Positions 11,187-24,321 of a stretch of 64,000 nucleotides of DNA are shown piece by piece. Origin of the DNA: Nansenia antarctica (Eukaryota > Chordata > Actinopteri > Argentiniformes > Microstomatidae); the NCBI GenBank assembly GCA_963989245.1, contig CAXDII010000050.1, forward strand, positions 62,001 to 126,000. The letters are read 5' to 3'. Below the pieces are notes generated by a model. The model searched no databases. It had not been told where the DNA came from and saw nothing but the letters and a program-made list of their open reading frames with translations. Numbering within the stretch: the first letter of the stretch is position 1; every line of letters begins with the position of its first letter. The position numbers and the translations under genes were made by a program.

Positions 11187-14120
11187 AGTAAAAATGTGCT
11201 CGTGAAAGGCAGAAAACAACACTTTGATAGTTTGATATAACTTGAGAACGAATGCAAAAAACAGTCCACTCTAAGAACAGGCCGCTTGGACACTTTCAGA
11301 ACAGCTCTGTTAATGACTGAAAACAGCTCTCGAAGAGATTGTCAAAAGAGACTCCGAAAACGAAACGTTGATCACTTTTGAGCAAAAGGCTGCACACACG
11401 CAATTCAAGTTGCTCTGATTGTCATTTAGAGTTACATTATAGGATTATTCAACAACAAGTCAAAATGTGCTCGTGAAAGGCAGAAAACAACACTTTGATA
11501 GTTTGATATAACTTGAGAACGAATGCAAAAAACAGTCCACTCTAAGAACAGGCCGCTTGGACACTTTCAGAACAGCTCTGTTAATGACTGAAAACAGCTC
11601 TCGAAGAGATTGTCAAAAGAGACTCCGAAAACGAAACGTTGATCACTTTTGAGCAAAAGGCTACACACACGCAATTCAAGTTGCTCTGATTGTCATTTAG
11701 AGTTACATTATAGGATTATTCAACAACAAGTCAAAATGTGCTCGTGAAAGGCAGAAAACAACACTTTGATAGTTTGATATAACTTGAGAACGAATGCAAA
11801 AAACAGTCCACTCTAAGAACAGGCCGCTTGGACACTTTCAGAACAGCTCTGTTAATGACTGAAAACAGCTCTCGAAGAGATTGTCAAAAGAGACTCCGAA
11901 AACGAAACGTTGATCACTTTTGAGCAAAAGGCTGCACACACGCAATTAAAGTTGCTCTGATTGTCATTTAGAGTTACATTATAGGATTATTCAACAACAA
12001 GTCAAAATGTGCTCGTGAAAGGCAGAAAACAACACTTTGATAGTTTGATATAACTTGAGAACGAATGCAAAAAACAGTCCACTCTAAGAACAGGCCGCTT
12101 GGACACTTTCAGAACAGCTCTGTTAATGACTGAAAACAGCTCTCGAAGAGATTGTCAAAAGAGACTCCGAAAACGAAACGTTGATCACTTTTGAGCAAAA
12201 GGCTGCACACACGCAATTCAAGTTGCTCTGATTGTCATTTAGAGTTACATTATAGGATTATTCAACAACAAGTCAAAATGTGCTCGTGAAAGGCAGAAAA
12301 CAACACTTTGATAGTTTGATATAACTTGAGAACGAATGCAAAAAACAGTCCACTCTAAGAACAGGCCGCTTGGACACTTTCAGAACAGCTCTGTTAATGA
12401 CTGAAAACAGCTCTCGAAGAGATTGTCAAAAGAGACTCCGAAAACGAAACGTTGATCACTTTTGAGCAAAAGGCTGCACACACGCAATTCAAGTTGCTCT
12501 GATTGTCATTTAGAGTTACATTATAGGATTATTCAACAACAAGTCAAAATGTGCTCGTGAAAGGCAGAAAACAACACTTTGATAGTTTGATATAACTTGA
12601 GAACGAATGCAAAAAACAGTCCACTCTAAGAACAGGCCGCTTGGACACTTTCAGAACAGCTCTGTTAATGACTGAAAACAGCTCTCGAAGAGATTGTCAA
12701 AAGAGACTCCGAAAACGAAACGTTGATCACTTTTGAGCAAAAGGCTGCACACACGCAATTCAAGTTGCTCTGATTGTCATTTAGAGTTACATTATAGGAT
12801 TATTCAACAACAAGTCAAAATGTGCTCGTGAAAGGCAGAAAACAACACTTTGATAGTTTGATATAACTTGAGAACGAATGCAAAAAACAGTCCACTCTAA
12901 GAACAGGCCGCTTGGACACTTTCAGAACAGCTCTGTTAATGACTGAAAACAGCTCTCGAAGAGATTGTCAAAAGAGACTCCGAAAACGAAACGTTGATCA
13001 CTTTTGAGCAAAAGGCTGCACACACGCAATTCAAGTTGCTCTGATTGTCATTTAGAGTTACATTATAGGATTATTCAACAACAAGTCAAAATGTGCTCGT
13101 GAAAGGCAGAAAACAACACTTTGATAGTTTGATATAACTTGAGAACGAATGCAAAAAACAGTCCACTCTAAGAACAGGCCGCTTGGACACTTTCAGAACA
13201 GCTCTGTTAATGACTGAAAACAGCTCTCGAAGAGATTGTCAAAAGAGACTCCGAAAACGAAACGTTGATCACTTTTGAGCAAAAGGCTGCACACACGCAA
13301 TTCAAGTTGCTCTGATTGTCATTTAGAGTTACATTATAGGATTATTCAACAACAAGTAAAAATGTGCTCGTGAAAGGCAGAAAACAACACTTTGATAGTT
13401 TGATATAACTTGAGAACGAATGCAAAAAACAGTCCACTCTAAGAACAGGCCGCTTGGACACTTTCAGAACAGCTCTGTTAATGACTGAAAACAGCTCTCG
13501 AAGAGATTGTCAAAAGAGACTCCGAAAACGAAACGTTGATCACTTTTGAGCAAAAGGCTGCACACACGCAATTCAAGTTGCTCTGATTGTCATTTAGAGT
13601 TACATTATAGGATTATTCAACAACAAGTCAAAATGTGCTCGTGAAAGGCAGAAAACAACACTTTGATAGTTTGATATAACTTGAGAACGAATGCAAAAAA
13701 CAGTCCACTCTAAGAACAGGCCGCTTGGACACTTTCAGAACAGCTCTGTTAATGACTGAAAACAGCTCTCGAAGAGATTGTCAAAAGAGACTCCGAAAAC
13801 GAAACGTTGATCACTTTTGAGCAAAAGGCTACACACACGCAATTCAAGTTGCTCTGATTGTCATTTAGAGTTACATTATAGGATTATTCAACAACAAGTC
13901 AAAATGTGCTCGTGAAAGGCAGAAAACAACACTTTGATAGTTTGATATAACTTGAGAACGAATGCAAAAAACAGTCCACTCTAAGAACAGGCCGCTTGGA
14001 CACTTTCAGAACAGCTCTGTTAATGACTGAAAACAGCTCTCGAAGAGATTGTCAAAAGAGACTCCGAAAACGAAACGTTGATCACTTTTGAGCAAAAGGC
14101 TGCACACACGCAATTAAAGT
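11187..14120 (+). repeat. 8-monomer higher-order repeat, period 2,168 bp
   Basis: The ordered triplet AGTAAAAATG, GGCTACACAC, AATTAAAG occurs at 11187, 11661 and 11947, and again at 13355, 13829 and 14115. All three offsets are 2,168 bp, or 8 x 271. It also occurs once at 3621-4385, so this block was duplicated after, or nested within, the 7,566-bp duplication. Confidence 0.94.
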
Positions 14121-15604
14121 TGCTCTGATTGTCATTTAGAGTTACATTATAGGATTATTCAACAACAAGTCAAAATGTGCTCGTGAAAGGCAGAAAACAA
14201 CACTTTGATAGTTTGATATAACTTGAGAACGAATGCAAAAAACAGTCCACTCTAAGAACAGGCCGCTTGGACACTTTCAGAACAGCTCTGTTAATGACTG
14301 AAAACAGCTCTCGAAGAGATTGTCAAAAGAGACTCCGAAAACGAAACGTTGATCACTTTTGAGCAAAAGGCTGCACACACGCAATTCAAGTTGCTCTGAT
14401 TGTCATTTAGAGTTACATTATAGGATTATTCAACAACAAGTCAAAATGTGCTCGTGAAAGGCAGAAAACAACACTTTGATAGTTTGATATAACTTGAGAA
14501 CGAATGCAAAAAACAGTCCACTCTAAGAACAGGCCGCTTGGACACTTTCAGAACAGCTCTGTTAATGACTGAAAACAGCTCTCGAAGAGATTGTCAAAAG
14601 AGACTCCGAAAACGAAACGTTGATCACTTTTGAGCAAAAGGCTGCACACACGCAATTCAAGTTGCTCTGATTGTCATTTAGAGTTACATTATAGGATTAT
14701 TCAACAACAAGTCAAAATGTGCTCGTGAAAGGCAGAAAACAACACTTTGATAGTTTGATATAACTTGAGAACGAATGCAAAAAACAGTCCACTCTAAGAA
14801 CAGGCCGCTTGGACACTTTCAGAACAGCTCTGTTAATGACTGAAAACAGCTCTCGAAGAGATTGTCAAAAGAGACTCCGAAAACGAAACGTTGATCACTT
14901 TTGAGCAAAAGGCTGCACACACGCAATTCAAGTTGCTCTGATTGTCATTTAGAGTTACATTATAGGATTATTCAACAACAAGTCAAAATGTGCTCGTGAA
15001 AGGCAGAAAACAACACTTTGATAGTTTGATATAACTTGAGAACGAATGCAAAAAACAGTCCACTCTAAGAACAGGCCGCTTGGACACTTTCAGAACAGCT
15101 CTGTTAATGACTGAAAACAGCTCTCGAAGAGATTGTCAAAAGAGACTCCGAAAACGAAACGTTGATCACTTTTGAGCAAAAGGCTGCACACACGCAATTC
15201 AAGTTGCTCTGATTGTCATTTAGAGTTACATTATAGGATTATTCAACAACAAGTCAAAATGTGCTCGTGAAAGGCAGAAAACAACACTTTGATAGTTTGA
15301 TATAACTTGAGAACGAATGCAAAAAACAGTCCACTCTAAGAACAGGCCGCTTGGACACTTTCAGAACAGCTCTGTTAATGACTGAAAACAGCTCTCGAAG
15401 AGATTGTCAAAAGAGACTCCGAAAACGAAACGTTGATCACTTTTGAGCAAAAGGCTGCACACACGCAATTCAAGTTGCTCTGATTGTCATTTAGAGTTAC
15501 ATTATAGGATTATTCAACAACAAGTCAAAATGTGCTCGTGAAAGGCAGAAAACAACACTTTGATAGTTTGATATAACTTGAGAACGAATGCAAAAAACAG
15601 TCCA

Positions 15605-18600
15605 CTCTCAGAACAGGCCGCTTGGACACTTTCAGAACAGCTCTGTTAATGACTGAAAACAGCTCTCGAAGAGATTGTCAAAAGAGACTCCGAAAACGAA
15701 ACGTTGATCACTTTTGAGCAAAAGGCTGCACACACGCAATTCAAGTTGCTCTGATTGTCATTTAGAGTTACATTATAGGATTATTCAACAACAAGTCAAA
15801 ATGTGCTCGTGAAAGGCAGAAAACAACACTTTGATAGTTTGATATAACTTGAGAACGAATGCAAAAAACAGTCCACTCTAAGAACAGGCCGCTTGGACAC
15901 TTTCAGAACAGCTCTGTTAATGACTGAAAACAGCTCTCGAAGAGATTGTCAAAAGAGACTCCGAAAACGAAACGTTGATCACTTTTGAGCAAAAGGCTGC
16001 ACACACGCAATTCAAGTTGCTCTGATTGTCATTTAGAGTTACATTATAGGATTATTCAACAACAAGTCAAAATGTGCTCGTGAAAGGCAGAAAACAACAC
16101 TTTGATAGTTTGATATAACTTGAGAACGAATGCAAAAAACAGTCCACTCTCAGAACAGGCCGCTTGGACACTTTCAGAACAGCTCTGTTAATGACTGAAA
16201 ACAGCTCTCGAAGAGATAGTCAAAAGAGACTCCGAAAACGAAACGTTGATCACTTTTGAGCAAAAGGCTGCACACACGCAATTCAAGTTGCTCTGATTGT
16301 CATTTAGAGTTACATTATAGGATTATTCAACAACAAGTCAAAATGTGCTCGTGAAAGGCAGAAAACAACACTTTGATAGTTTGATATAACTTGAGAACGA
16401 ATGCAAAAAACAGTCCACTCTAAGAACAGGCCGCTTGGACACTTTCAGAACAGCTCTGTTAATGACTGAAAACAGCTCTCGAAGAGATTGTCAAAAGAGA
16501 CTCCGAAAACGAAACGTTGATCACTTTTGAGCAAAAGGCTGCACACACGCAATTCAAGTTGCTCTGATTGTCATTTAGAGTTACATTATAGGATTATTCA
16601 ACAACAAGTCAAAATGTGCTCGTGAAAGGCAGAAAACAACACTTTGATAGTTTGATATAACTTGAGAACGAATGCAAAAAACAGTCCACTCTAAGAACAG
16701 GCCGCTTGGACACTTTCAGAACAGCTCTGTTAATGACTGAAAACAGCTCTCGAAGAGATTGTCAAAAGAGACTCCGAAAACGAAACGTTGATCACTTTTG
16801 AGCAAAAGGCTACACACATGCAATTCAAGTTGCTCTGATTGTCATTTAGAGTTACATTATAGGATTATTCAACAACAAGTCAAAATGTGCTCGTGAAAGG
16901 CAGAAAACAACACTTTGATAGTTTGATATAACTTGAGAACGAATGCAAAAAACAGTCCACTCTAAGAACAGGCCGCTTGGACACTTTCAGAACAGCTCTG
17001 TTAATGACTGAAAACAGCTCTCGAAGAGATTGTCAAAAGAGACTCCGAAAACGAAACGTTGATCACTTTTGAGCAAAAGGCTGCACACACGCAATTCAAG
17101 TTGCTCTGATTGTCATTTAGAGTTACATTATAGGATTATTCAACAACAAGTCAAAATGTGCTCGTGAAAGGCAGAAAACAACACTTTGATAGTTTGATAT
17201 AACTTGAGAACGAATGCAAAAAACAGTCCACTCTAAGAACAGGCCCCTTGGACACTTTCAGAACAGCTCTGTTAATGACTGAAAACAGCTCTCGAAGAGA
17301 TTGTCAAAAGAGACTCCGAAAACGAAACGTTGATCACTTTTGAGCAAAAGGCTGCACACACGCAATTCAAGTTGCTCTGATTGTCATTTAGAGTTACATT
17401 ATAGGATTATTCAACAACAAGTCAAAATGTGCTCGTGAAAGGCAGAAAACAACACTTTGATAGTTTGATATAACTTGAGAACGAATGCAAAAAACAGTCC
17501 ACTCTAAGAACAGGCCGCTTGGACACTTTCAGAACAGCTCTGTTAATGACTGAAAACAGCTCTCGAAGAGATTGTCAAAAGAGACTCCGAAAACGAAACG
17601 TTGATCACTTTTGAGCAAAAGGCTGCACACACGCAATTCAAGTTGCTCTGATTGTCATTTAGAGTTACATTATAGGATTATTCAACAACAAGTCAAAATG
17701 TGCTCGTGAAAGGCAGAAAACAACACTTTGATAGTTTGATATAACTTGAGAACGAATGCAAAAAACAGTCCACTCTAAGAACAGGCCGCTTGGACACTTT
17801 CAGAACAGCTCTGTTAATGACTGAAAACAGCTCTCGAAGAGATTGTCAAAAGAGACTCCGAAAACGAAACGTTGATCACTTTTGAGCAAAAGGCTGCACA
17901 CAAGCAATTCAAGTTGCTCTGATTGTCATTTAGAGTTACATTATAGGATTATTCAACAACAAGTCAAAATGTGCTCGTGAAAGGCAGAAAACAACACTTT
18001 GATAGTTTGATATAACTTGAGAACGAATGCAAAAAACAGTCCACTCTAAGAACAGGCCGCTTGGACACTTTCAGAACAGCTCTGTTAATGACTGAAAACA
18101 GCTCTCGAAGAGATTGTCAAAAGAGACTCCGAAAACGAAACGTTGATCACTTTTGAGCAAAAGGCTGCACACACGCAATTCAAGTTGCTCTGATTGTCAT
18201 TTAGAGTTACATTATAGGATTATTCAACAACAAGTCAAAATGTGCTCGTGAAAGGCAGAAAACAACACTTTGATAGTTTGATATAACTTGAGAACGAATG
18301 CAAAAAACAGTCCACTCTAAGAACAGGCCGCTTGGACACTTTCAGAACAGCTCTGTTAATGACTGAAAACAGCTCTCGAAGAGATTGTCAAAAGAGACTC
18401 CGAAAACGAAACGTTGATCACTTTTGAGCAAAAGGCTGCACACACGCAATTCAAGTTGCTCTGATTGTCATTTAGAGTTACATTATAGGATTATTCAACA
18501 ACAAGTCAAAATGTGCTCGTGAAAGGCAGAAAACAACACTTTGATAGTTTGATATAACTTGAGAACGAATGCAAAAAACAGTCCACTCTCAGAACAGGCC

Positions 18601-20230
18601 GCTTGGACACTTTCAGAACAGCTCTGTTAATGACTGAAAACAGCTCTCGAAGAGATTGTCAAAAGAGACTCCGAAAACGAAACGTTGATCACTTTTGAGC
18701 AAAAGGCTGCACACACGCAATTCAAGTTGCTCTGATTGTCATTTAGAGTTACATTATAGGATTATTCAACAACAAGTCAAAATGTGCTCGTGAAAGGCAG
18801 AAAACAACACTTTGATAGTTTGATATAACTTGAGAACGAATGCAAAAAACAGTCCACTCTAAGAACAGGCCGCTTGGACACTTTCAGAACAGCTCTGTTA
18901 ATGACTGAAAACAGCTCTCGAAGAGATTGTCAAAAGAGACTCCGAAAACGAAACGTTGATCACTTTTGAGCAAAAGGCTGCACACACGCAATTCAAGTTG
19001 CTCTGATTGTCATTTAGAGTTACATTATAGGATTATTCAACAACAAGTCAAAATGTGCTCGTGAAAGGCAGAAAACAACACTTTGATAGTTTGATATAAC
19101 TTGAGAACGAATGCAAAAAACAGTCCACTCTCAGAACAGGCCGCTTGGACACTTTCAGAACAGCTCTGTTAATGACTGAAAACAGCTCTCGAAGAGATAG
19201 TCAAAAGAGACTCCGAAAACGAAACGTTGATCACTTTTGAGCAAAAGGCTGCACACACGCAATTCAAGTTGCTCTGATTGTCATTTAGAGTTACATTATA
19301 GGATTATTCAACAACAAGTCAAAATGTGCTCGTGAAAGGCAGAAAACAACACTTTGATAGTTTGATATAACTTGAGAACGAATGCAAAAAACAGTCCACT
19401 CTAAGAACAGGCCGCTTGGACACTTTCAGAACAGCTCTGTTAATGACTGAAAACAGCTCTCGAAGAGATTGTCAAAAGAGACTCCGAAAACGAAACGTTG
19501 ATCACTTTTGAGCAAAAGGCTGCACACACGCAATTCAAGTTGCTCTGATTGTCATTTAGAGTTACATTATAGGATTATTCAACAACAAGTCAAAATGTGC
19601 TCGTGAAAGGCAGAAAACAACACTTTGATAGTTTGATATAACTTGAGAACGAATGCAAAAAACAGTCCACTCTAAGAACAGGCCGCTTGGACACTTTCAG
19701 AACAGCTCTGTTAATGACTGAAAACAGCTCTCGAAGAGATTGTCAAAAGAGACTCCGAAAACGAAACGTTGATCACTTTTGAGCAAAAGGCTACACACAT
19801 GCAATTCAAGTTGCTCTGATTGTCATTTAGAGTTACATTATAGGATTATTCAACAACAAGTCAAAATGTGCTCGTGAAAGGCAGAAAACAACACTTTGAT
19901 AGTTTGATATAACTTGAGAACGAATGCAAAAAACAGTCCACTCTAAGAACAGGCCGCTTGGACACTTTCAGAACAGCTCTGTTAATGACTGAAAACAGCT
20001 CTCGAAGAGATTGTCAAAAGAGACTCCGAAAACGAAACGTTGATCACTTTTGAGCAAAAGGCTGCACACACGCAATTCAAGTTGCTCTGATTGTCATTTA
20101 GAGTTACATTATAGGATTATTCAACAACAAGTCAAAATGTGCTCGTGAAAGGCAGAAAACAACACTTTGATAGTTTGATATAACTTGAGAACGAATGCAA
20201 AAAACAGTCCACTCTAAGAACAGGCCCCTT
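15605..20230 (+). repeat. 11-monomer higher-order repeat, period 2,981 bp
   Basis: Five marker pairs are offset by exactly 2,981 bp (11 x 271): CTCTCAG (15605/18586 and 16147/19128), GATAGTC (16215/19196), CACACATGC (about 16819/19800) and GGCCCCTTGG (17241/20222). A CACAAGCAATT change near 17900 has no partner at about 20880, which places a duplication limit between 17250 and 17900. Confidence 0.95.
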
Positions 20231-21094
20231 GGACACTTTCAGAACAGCTCTGTTAATGACTGAAAACAGCTCTCGAAGAGATTGTCAAAAGAGACTCCGA
20301 AAACGAAACGTTGATCACTTTTGAGCAAAAGGCTGCACACACGCAATTCAAGTTGCTCTGATTGTCATTTAGAGTTACATTATAGGATTATTCAACAACA
20401 AGTCAAAATGTGCTCGTGAAAGGCAGAAAACAACACTTTGATAGTTTGATATAACTTGAGAACGAATGCAAAAAACAGTCCACTCTAAGAACAGGCCGCT
20501 TGGACACTTTCAGAACAGCTCTGTTAATGACTGAAAACAGCTCTCGAAGAGATTGTCAAAAGAGACTCCGAAAACGAAACGTTGATCACTTTTGAGCAAA
20601 AGGCTGCACACACGCAATTCAAGTTGCTCTGATTGTCATTTAGAGTTACATTATAGGATTATTCAACAACAAGTCAAAATGTGCTCGTGAAAGGCAGAAA
20701 ACAACACTTTGATAGTTTGATATAACTTGAGAACGAATGCAAAAAACAGTCCACTCTAAGAACAGGCCGCTTGGACACTTTCAGAACAGCTCTGTTAATG
20801 ACTGAAAACAGCTCTCGAAGAGATTGTCAAAAGAGACTCCGAAAACGAAACGTTGATCACTTTTGAGCAAAAGGCTGCACACACGCAATTCAAGTTGCTC
20901 TGATTGTCATTTAGAGTTACATTATAGGATTATTCAACAACAAGTCAAAATGTGCTCGTGAAAGGCAGAAAACAACACTTTGATAGTTTGATATAACTTG
21001 AGAACGAATGCAAAAAACAGTCCACTCTAAGAACAGGCCGCTTGGACACTTTCAGAACAGCTCTGTTAATGACTGAAAACAGCTCTCGAAGAGA

Positions 21095-21362
21095 TTGTCA
21101 AAAGAGACTCCGAAAACGAAACGTTGATCACTTTTGAGCAAAAGGCTGCACACACGCAATTCAAGTTGCTCTGATTGTCGTTTAGAGTTACATTATAGGA
21201 TTATTCAACAAGTCAAAATGTGCTCGTGAAAGGCAGAAAACAACACTTTGATAGTTTGATATAACTTGAGAACGAATGCAAAAAACAGTCCACTCTAAGA
21301 ACAGGCCGCTTGGACACTTTCAGAACAGCTCTGTTAATGACTGAAAACAGCTCTCGAAGAGA
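21095..21362 (+). repeat. 268-bp monomer with 3-bp deletion
   Basis: TTCAACAACAAG is shortened to TTCAACAAG, probably by slippage in the CAACAA run. A private GTCGTTTAG change also occurs near 21180. Confidence 0.95.
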
Positions 21363-21904
21363 TTGTCAAAAGAGACTCCGAAAACGAAACGTTGATCACT
21401 TTTGAGCAAAAGGCTGCACACACGCAATTCAAGTTGCTCTGATTGTCATTTAGAGTTACATTATAGGATTATTCAACAACAAGTCAAAATGTGCTCGTGA
21501 AAGGCAGAAAACAACACTTTGATAGTTTGATATAACTTGAGAACGAATGCAAAAAACAGTCCACTCTAAGAACAGGCCGCTTGGACACTTTCAGAACAGC
21601 TCTGTTAATGACTGAAAACAGCTCTCGAAGAGATTGTCAAAAGAGACTCCGAAAACGAAACGTTGATCACTTTTGAGCAAAAGGCTGCACACACGCAATT
21701 CAAGTTGCTCTGATTGTCATTTAGAGTTACATTATAGGATTATTCAACAACAAGTCAAAATGTGCTCGTGAAAGGCAGAAAACAACACTTTGATAGTTTG
21801 ATATAACTTGAGAACGAATGCAAAAAACAGTCCACTCTAAGAACAGGCCGCTTGGACACTTTCAGAACAGCTCTGTTAATGACTGAAAACAGCTCTCGAA
21901 GAGA

Positions 21905-22164
21905 TTGTCAAAAGAGACTCCGAAAACGAAACGTTGATCACTTTTGAGCAAAAGGCTGCACACACGCAATTCAAGTTGCTCTGATTGTCATTTAGAGTTA
22001 CATTATAGGAGCATTCAGCAACAAGTCAAAATGTGCTCCAGAAAAGCATAAAACAACACTGATAGAACTTGAGAACGAATGCAAAAACAGTCCACTCTCA
22101 GAACAGGCCGCTTGGACACTTTCAGAACAGCTCTGTTAATGACTGAAAACAGCTCTCGAAGAGA
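21905..22164 (+). repeat. Type B monomer 5 (260 bp, GCATAAAAC subtype)
   Basis: This is the first of the B units carrying GCATAAAAC in place of GCAGAAAAC. It is followed by a type C unit that keeps GAGTTAC and the A6 run. The same arrangement recurs 2,157 bp later. Confidence 0.95.
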
Positions 22165-24061
22165 TTGTCAAAAGAGACTCTGAAAACGAAACGTTGATTA
22201 CTTTTGAGCAAAAGGCTGCACACACGCAATTCAAGTTGCTCTGATTGTCATTTAGAGTTACATTATAGGATTATTCAACAACAAGTCAAAATGTGCTCGT
22301 GAAAGGCAGAAAACAACACTTTGATAGTTTGATATAACTTGAGAACGAATGCAAAAAACAGTCCACTCTAAGAACAGGCCGCTTGGACACTTTCAGAACA
22401 GCTCTGTTAATGACTGAAAACAGCTCTCGAAGAGATTGTCAAAAGAGACTCCGAAAACGAAACGTTGATCACTTTTGAGCAAAAGGCTGCACACACGCAA
22501 TTCAAGTTGCTCTGATTGTCATTTAGAGTTACATTATAGGATTATTCAACAACAAGTCAAAATGTGCTCGTGAAAGGCAGAAAACAACACTTTGATAGTT
22601 TGATATAACTTGAGAACGAATGCAAAAAACAGTCCACTCTCAGAACAGGCCGCTTGGACACTTTCAGAACAGCTCTGTTAATGACTGAAAACAGCTCTCG
22701 AAGAGATTGTCAAAAGAGACTCCGAAAACGAAACGTTGATCACTTTTGAGCAAAAGGCTGCACACACGCAATTCAAGTTGCTCTGATTGTCATTTAGAGT
22801 TACATTATAGGATTATTCAACAACAAGTCAAAATGTGCTCGTGAAAGGCAGAAAACAACACTTTGATAGTTTGATATAACTTGAGAACGAATGCAAAAAA
22901 CAGTCCACTCTAAGAACAGGCCGCTTGGACACTTTCAGAACAGCTCTGTTAATGACTGAAAACAGCTCTCGAAGAGATTGTCAAAAGAGACTCCGAAAAC
23001 GAAACGTTGATCACTTTTGAGCAAAAGGCTGCACACACGCAATTCAAGTTGCTCTGATTGTCATTTAGAGTTACATTATAGGATTATTCAACAACAAGTC
23101 AAAATGTGCTCGTGAAAGGCAGAAAACAACACTTTGATAGTTTGATATAACTTGAGAACGAATGCAAAAAACAGTCCACTCTAAGAACAGGCCGCTTGGA
23201 CACTTTCAGAACAGCTCTGTTAATGACTGAAAACAGCTCTCGAAGAGATTGTCAAAAGAGACTCCGAAAACGAAACGTTGATCACTTTTGAGCAAAAGGC
23301 TACACACACGCAATTCAAGTTGCTCTGATTGTCATTTAGAGTTACATTATAGGATTATTCAACAACAAGTCAAAATGTGCTCGTGAAAGGCAGAAAACAA
23401 CACTTTGATAGTTTGATATAACTTGAGAACGAATGCAAAAAACAGTCCACTCTAAGAACAGGCCGCTTGGACACTTTCAGAACAGCTCTGTTAATGACTG
23501 AAAACAGCTCTCGAAGAGATTGTCAAAAGAGACTCCGAAAACGAAACGTTGATCACTTTTGAGCAAAAGGCTGCACACACGCAATTCAAGTTGCTCTGAT
23601 TGTCATTTAGAGTTACATTATAGGATTATTCAACAACAAGTCAAAATGTGCTCGTGAAAGGCAGAAAACAACACTTTGATAGTTTGATATAACTTGAGAA
23701 CGAATGCAAAAAACAGTCCACTCTAAGAACAGGCCGCTTGGACACTTTCAGAACAGCTCTGTTAATGACTGAAAACAGCTCTCGAAGAGATTGTCAAAAG
23801 AGACTCCGAAAACGAAACGTTGATCACTTTTGAGCAAAAGGCTGCACACACGCAATTCAAGTTGCTCTGATTGTCATTTAGAGTTACATTATAGGATTAT
23901 TCAACAACAAGTCAAAATGTGCTCGTGAAAGGCAGAAAACAACACTTTGATAGTTTGATATAACTTGAGAACGAATGCAAAAAACAGTCCACTCTAAGAA
24001 CAGGCCGCTTGGACACTTTCAGAACAGCTCTGTTAATGACTGAAAACAGCTCTCGAAGAGA

Positions 24062-24321
24062 TTGTCAAAAGAGACTCCGAAAACGAAACGTTGATCACTT
24101 TTGAGCAAAAGGCTGCACACACGCAATTCAAGTTGCTCTGATTGTCATTTAGAGTTACATTATAGGAGCATTCAGCAACAAGTCAAAATGTGCTCCAGAA
24201 AAGCATAAAACAACACTGATAGAACTTGAGAACGAATGCAAAAACAGTCCACTCTCAGAACAGGCCGCTTGGACACTTTCAGAACAGCTCTGTTAATGAC
24301 TGAAAACAGCTCTCGAAGAGA
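24062..24321 (+). repeat. Type B monomer 6 (260 bp, GCATAAAAC subtype)
   Basis: This is the counterpart of the B unit at 21905 (GCATTC at 22011 and 24168). It is followed by the same GAGTTAC form of type C. Confidence 0.95.

Larger units (their letters stand above)
1..11951 (+). repeat. 28-monomer higher-order repeat, period 7,566 bp
   Basis: Six independent marker pairs lie exactly 7,566 bp apart: B units (920/8486 and 1451/9017), a CTCTGAAAACG unit with TTCACGTTGC (2701/10267), AGTAAAAATG (3621/11187), GGCTACACAC (4095/11661) and AATTAAAG (4381/11947). The period equals 26 units of 271 bp plus 2 of 260 bp. The two visible copies are about 1-4385 and 7567-11951. The left limit is outside the window or hidden in consensus units. 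The right limit lies before 6007, where an AATTAAAG marker has no counterpart at 13573. Confidence 0.95.

Noticed and set aside
21095..21362. 3-bp-shorter TTCAACAAG units as hAT excision footprints near the same target
   Set aside because: hAT footprints normally leave extra or altered bases from the duplication. Loss of one CAA from a CAACAA run is simpler as slippage, and four units carry it.
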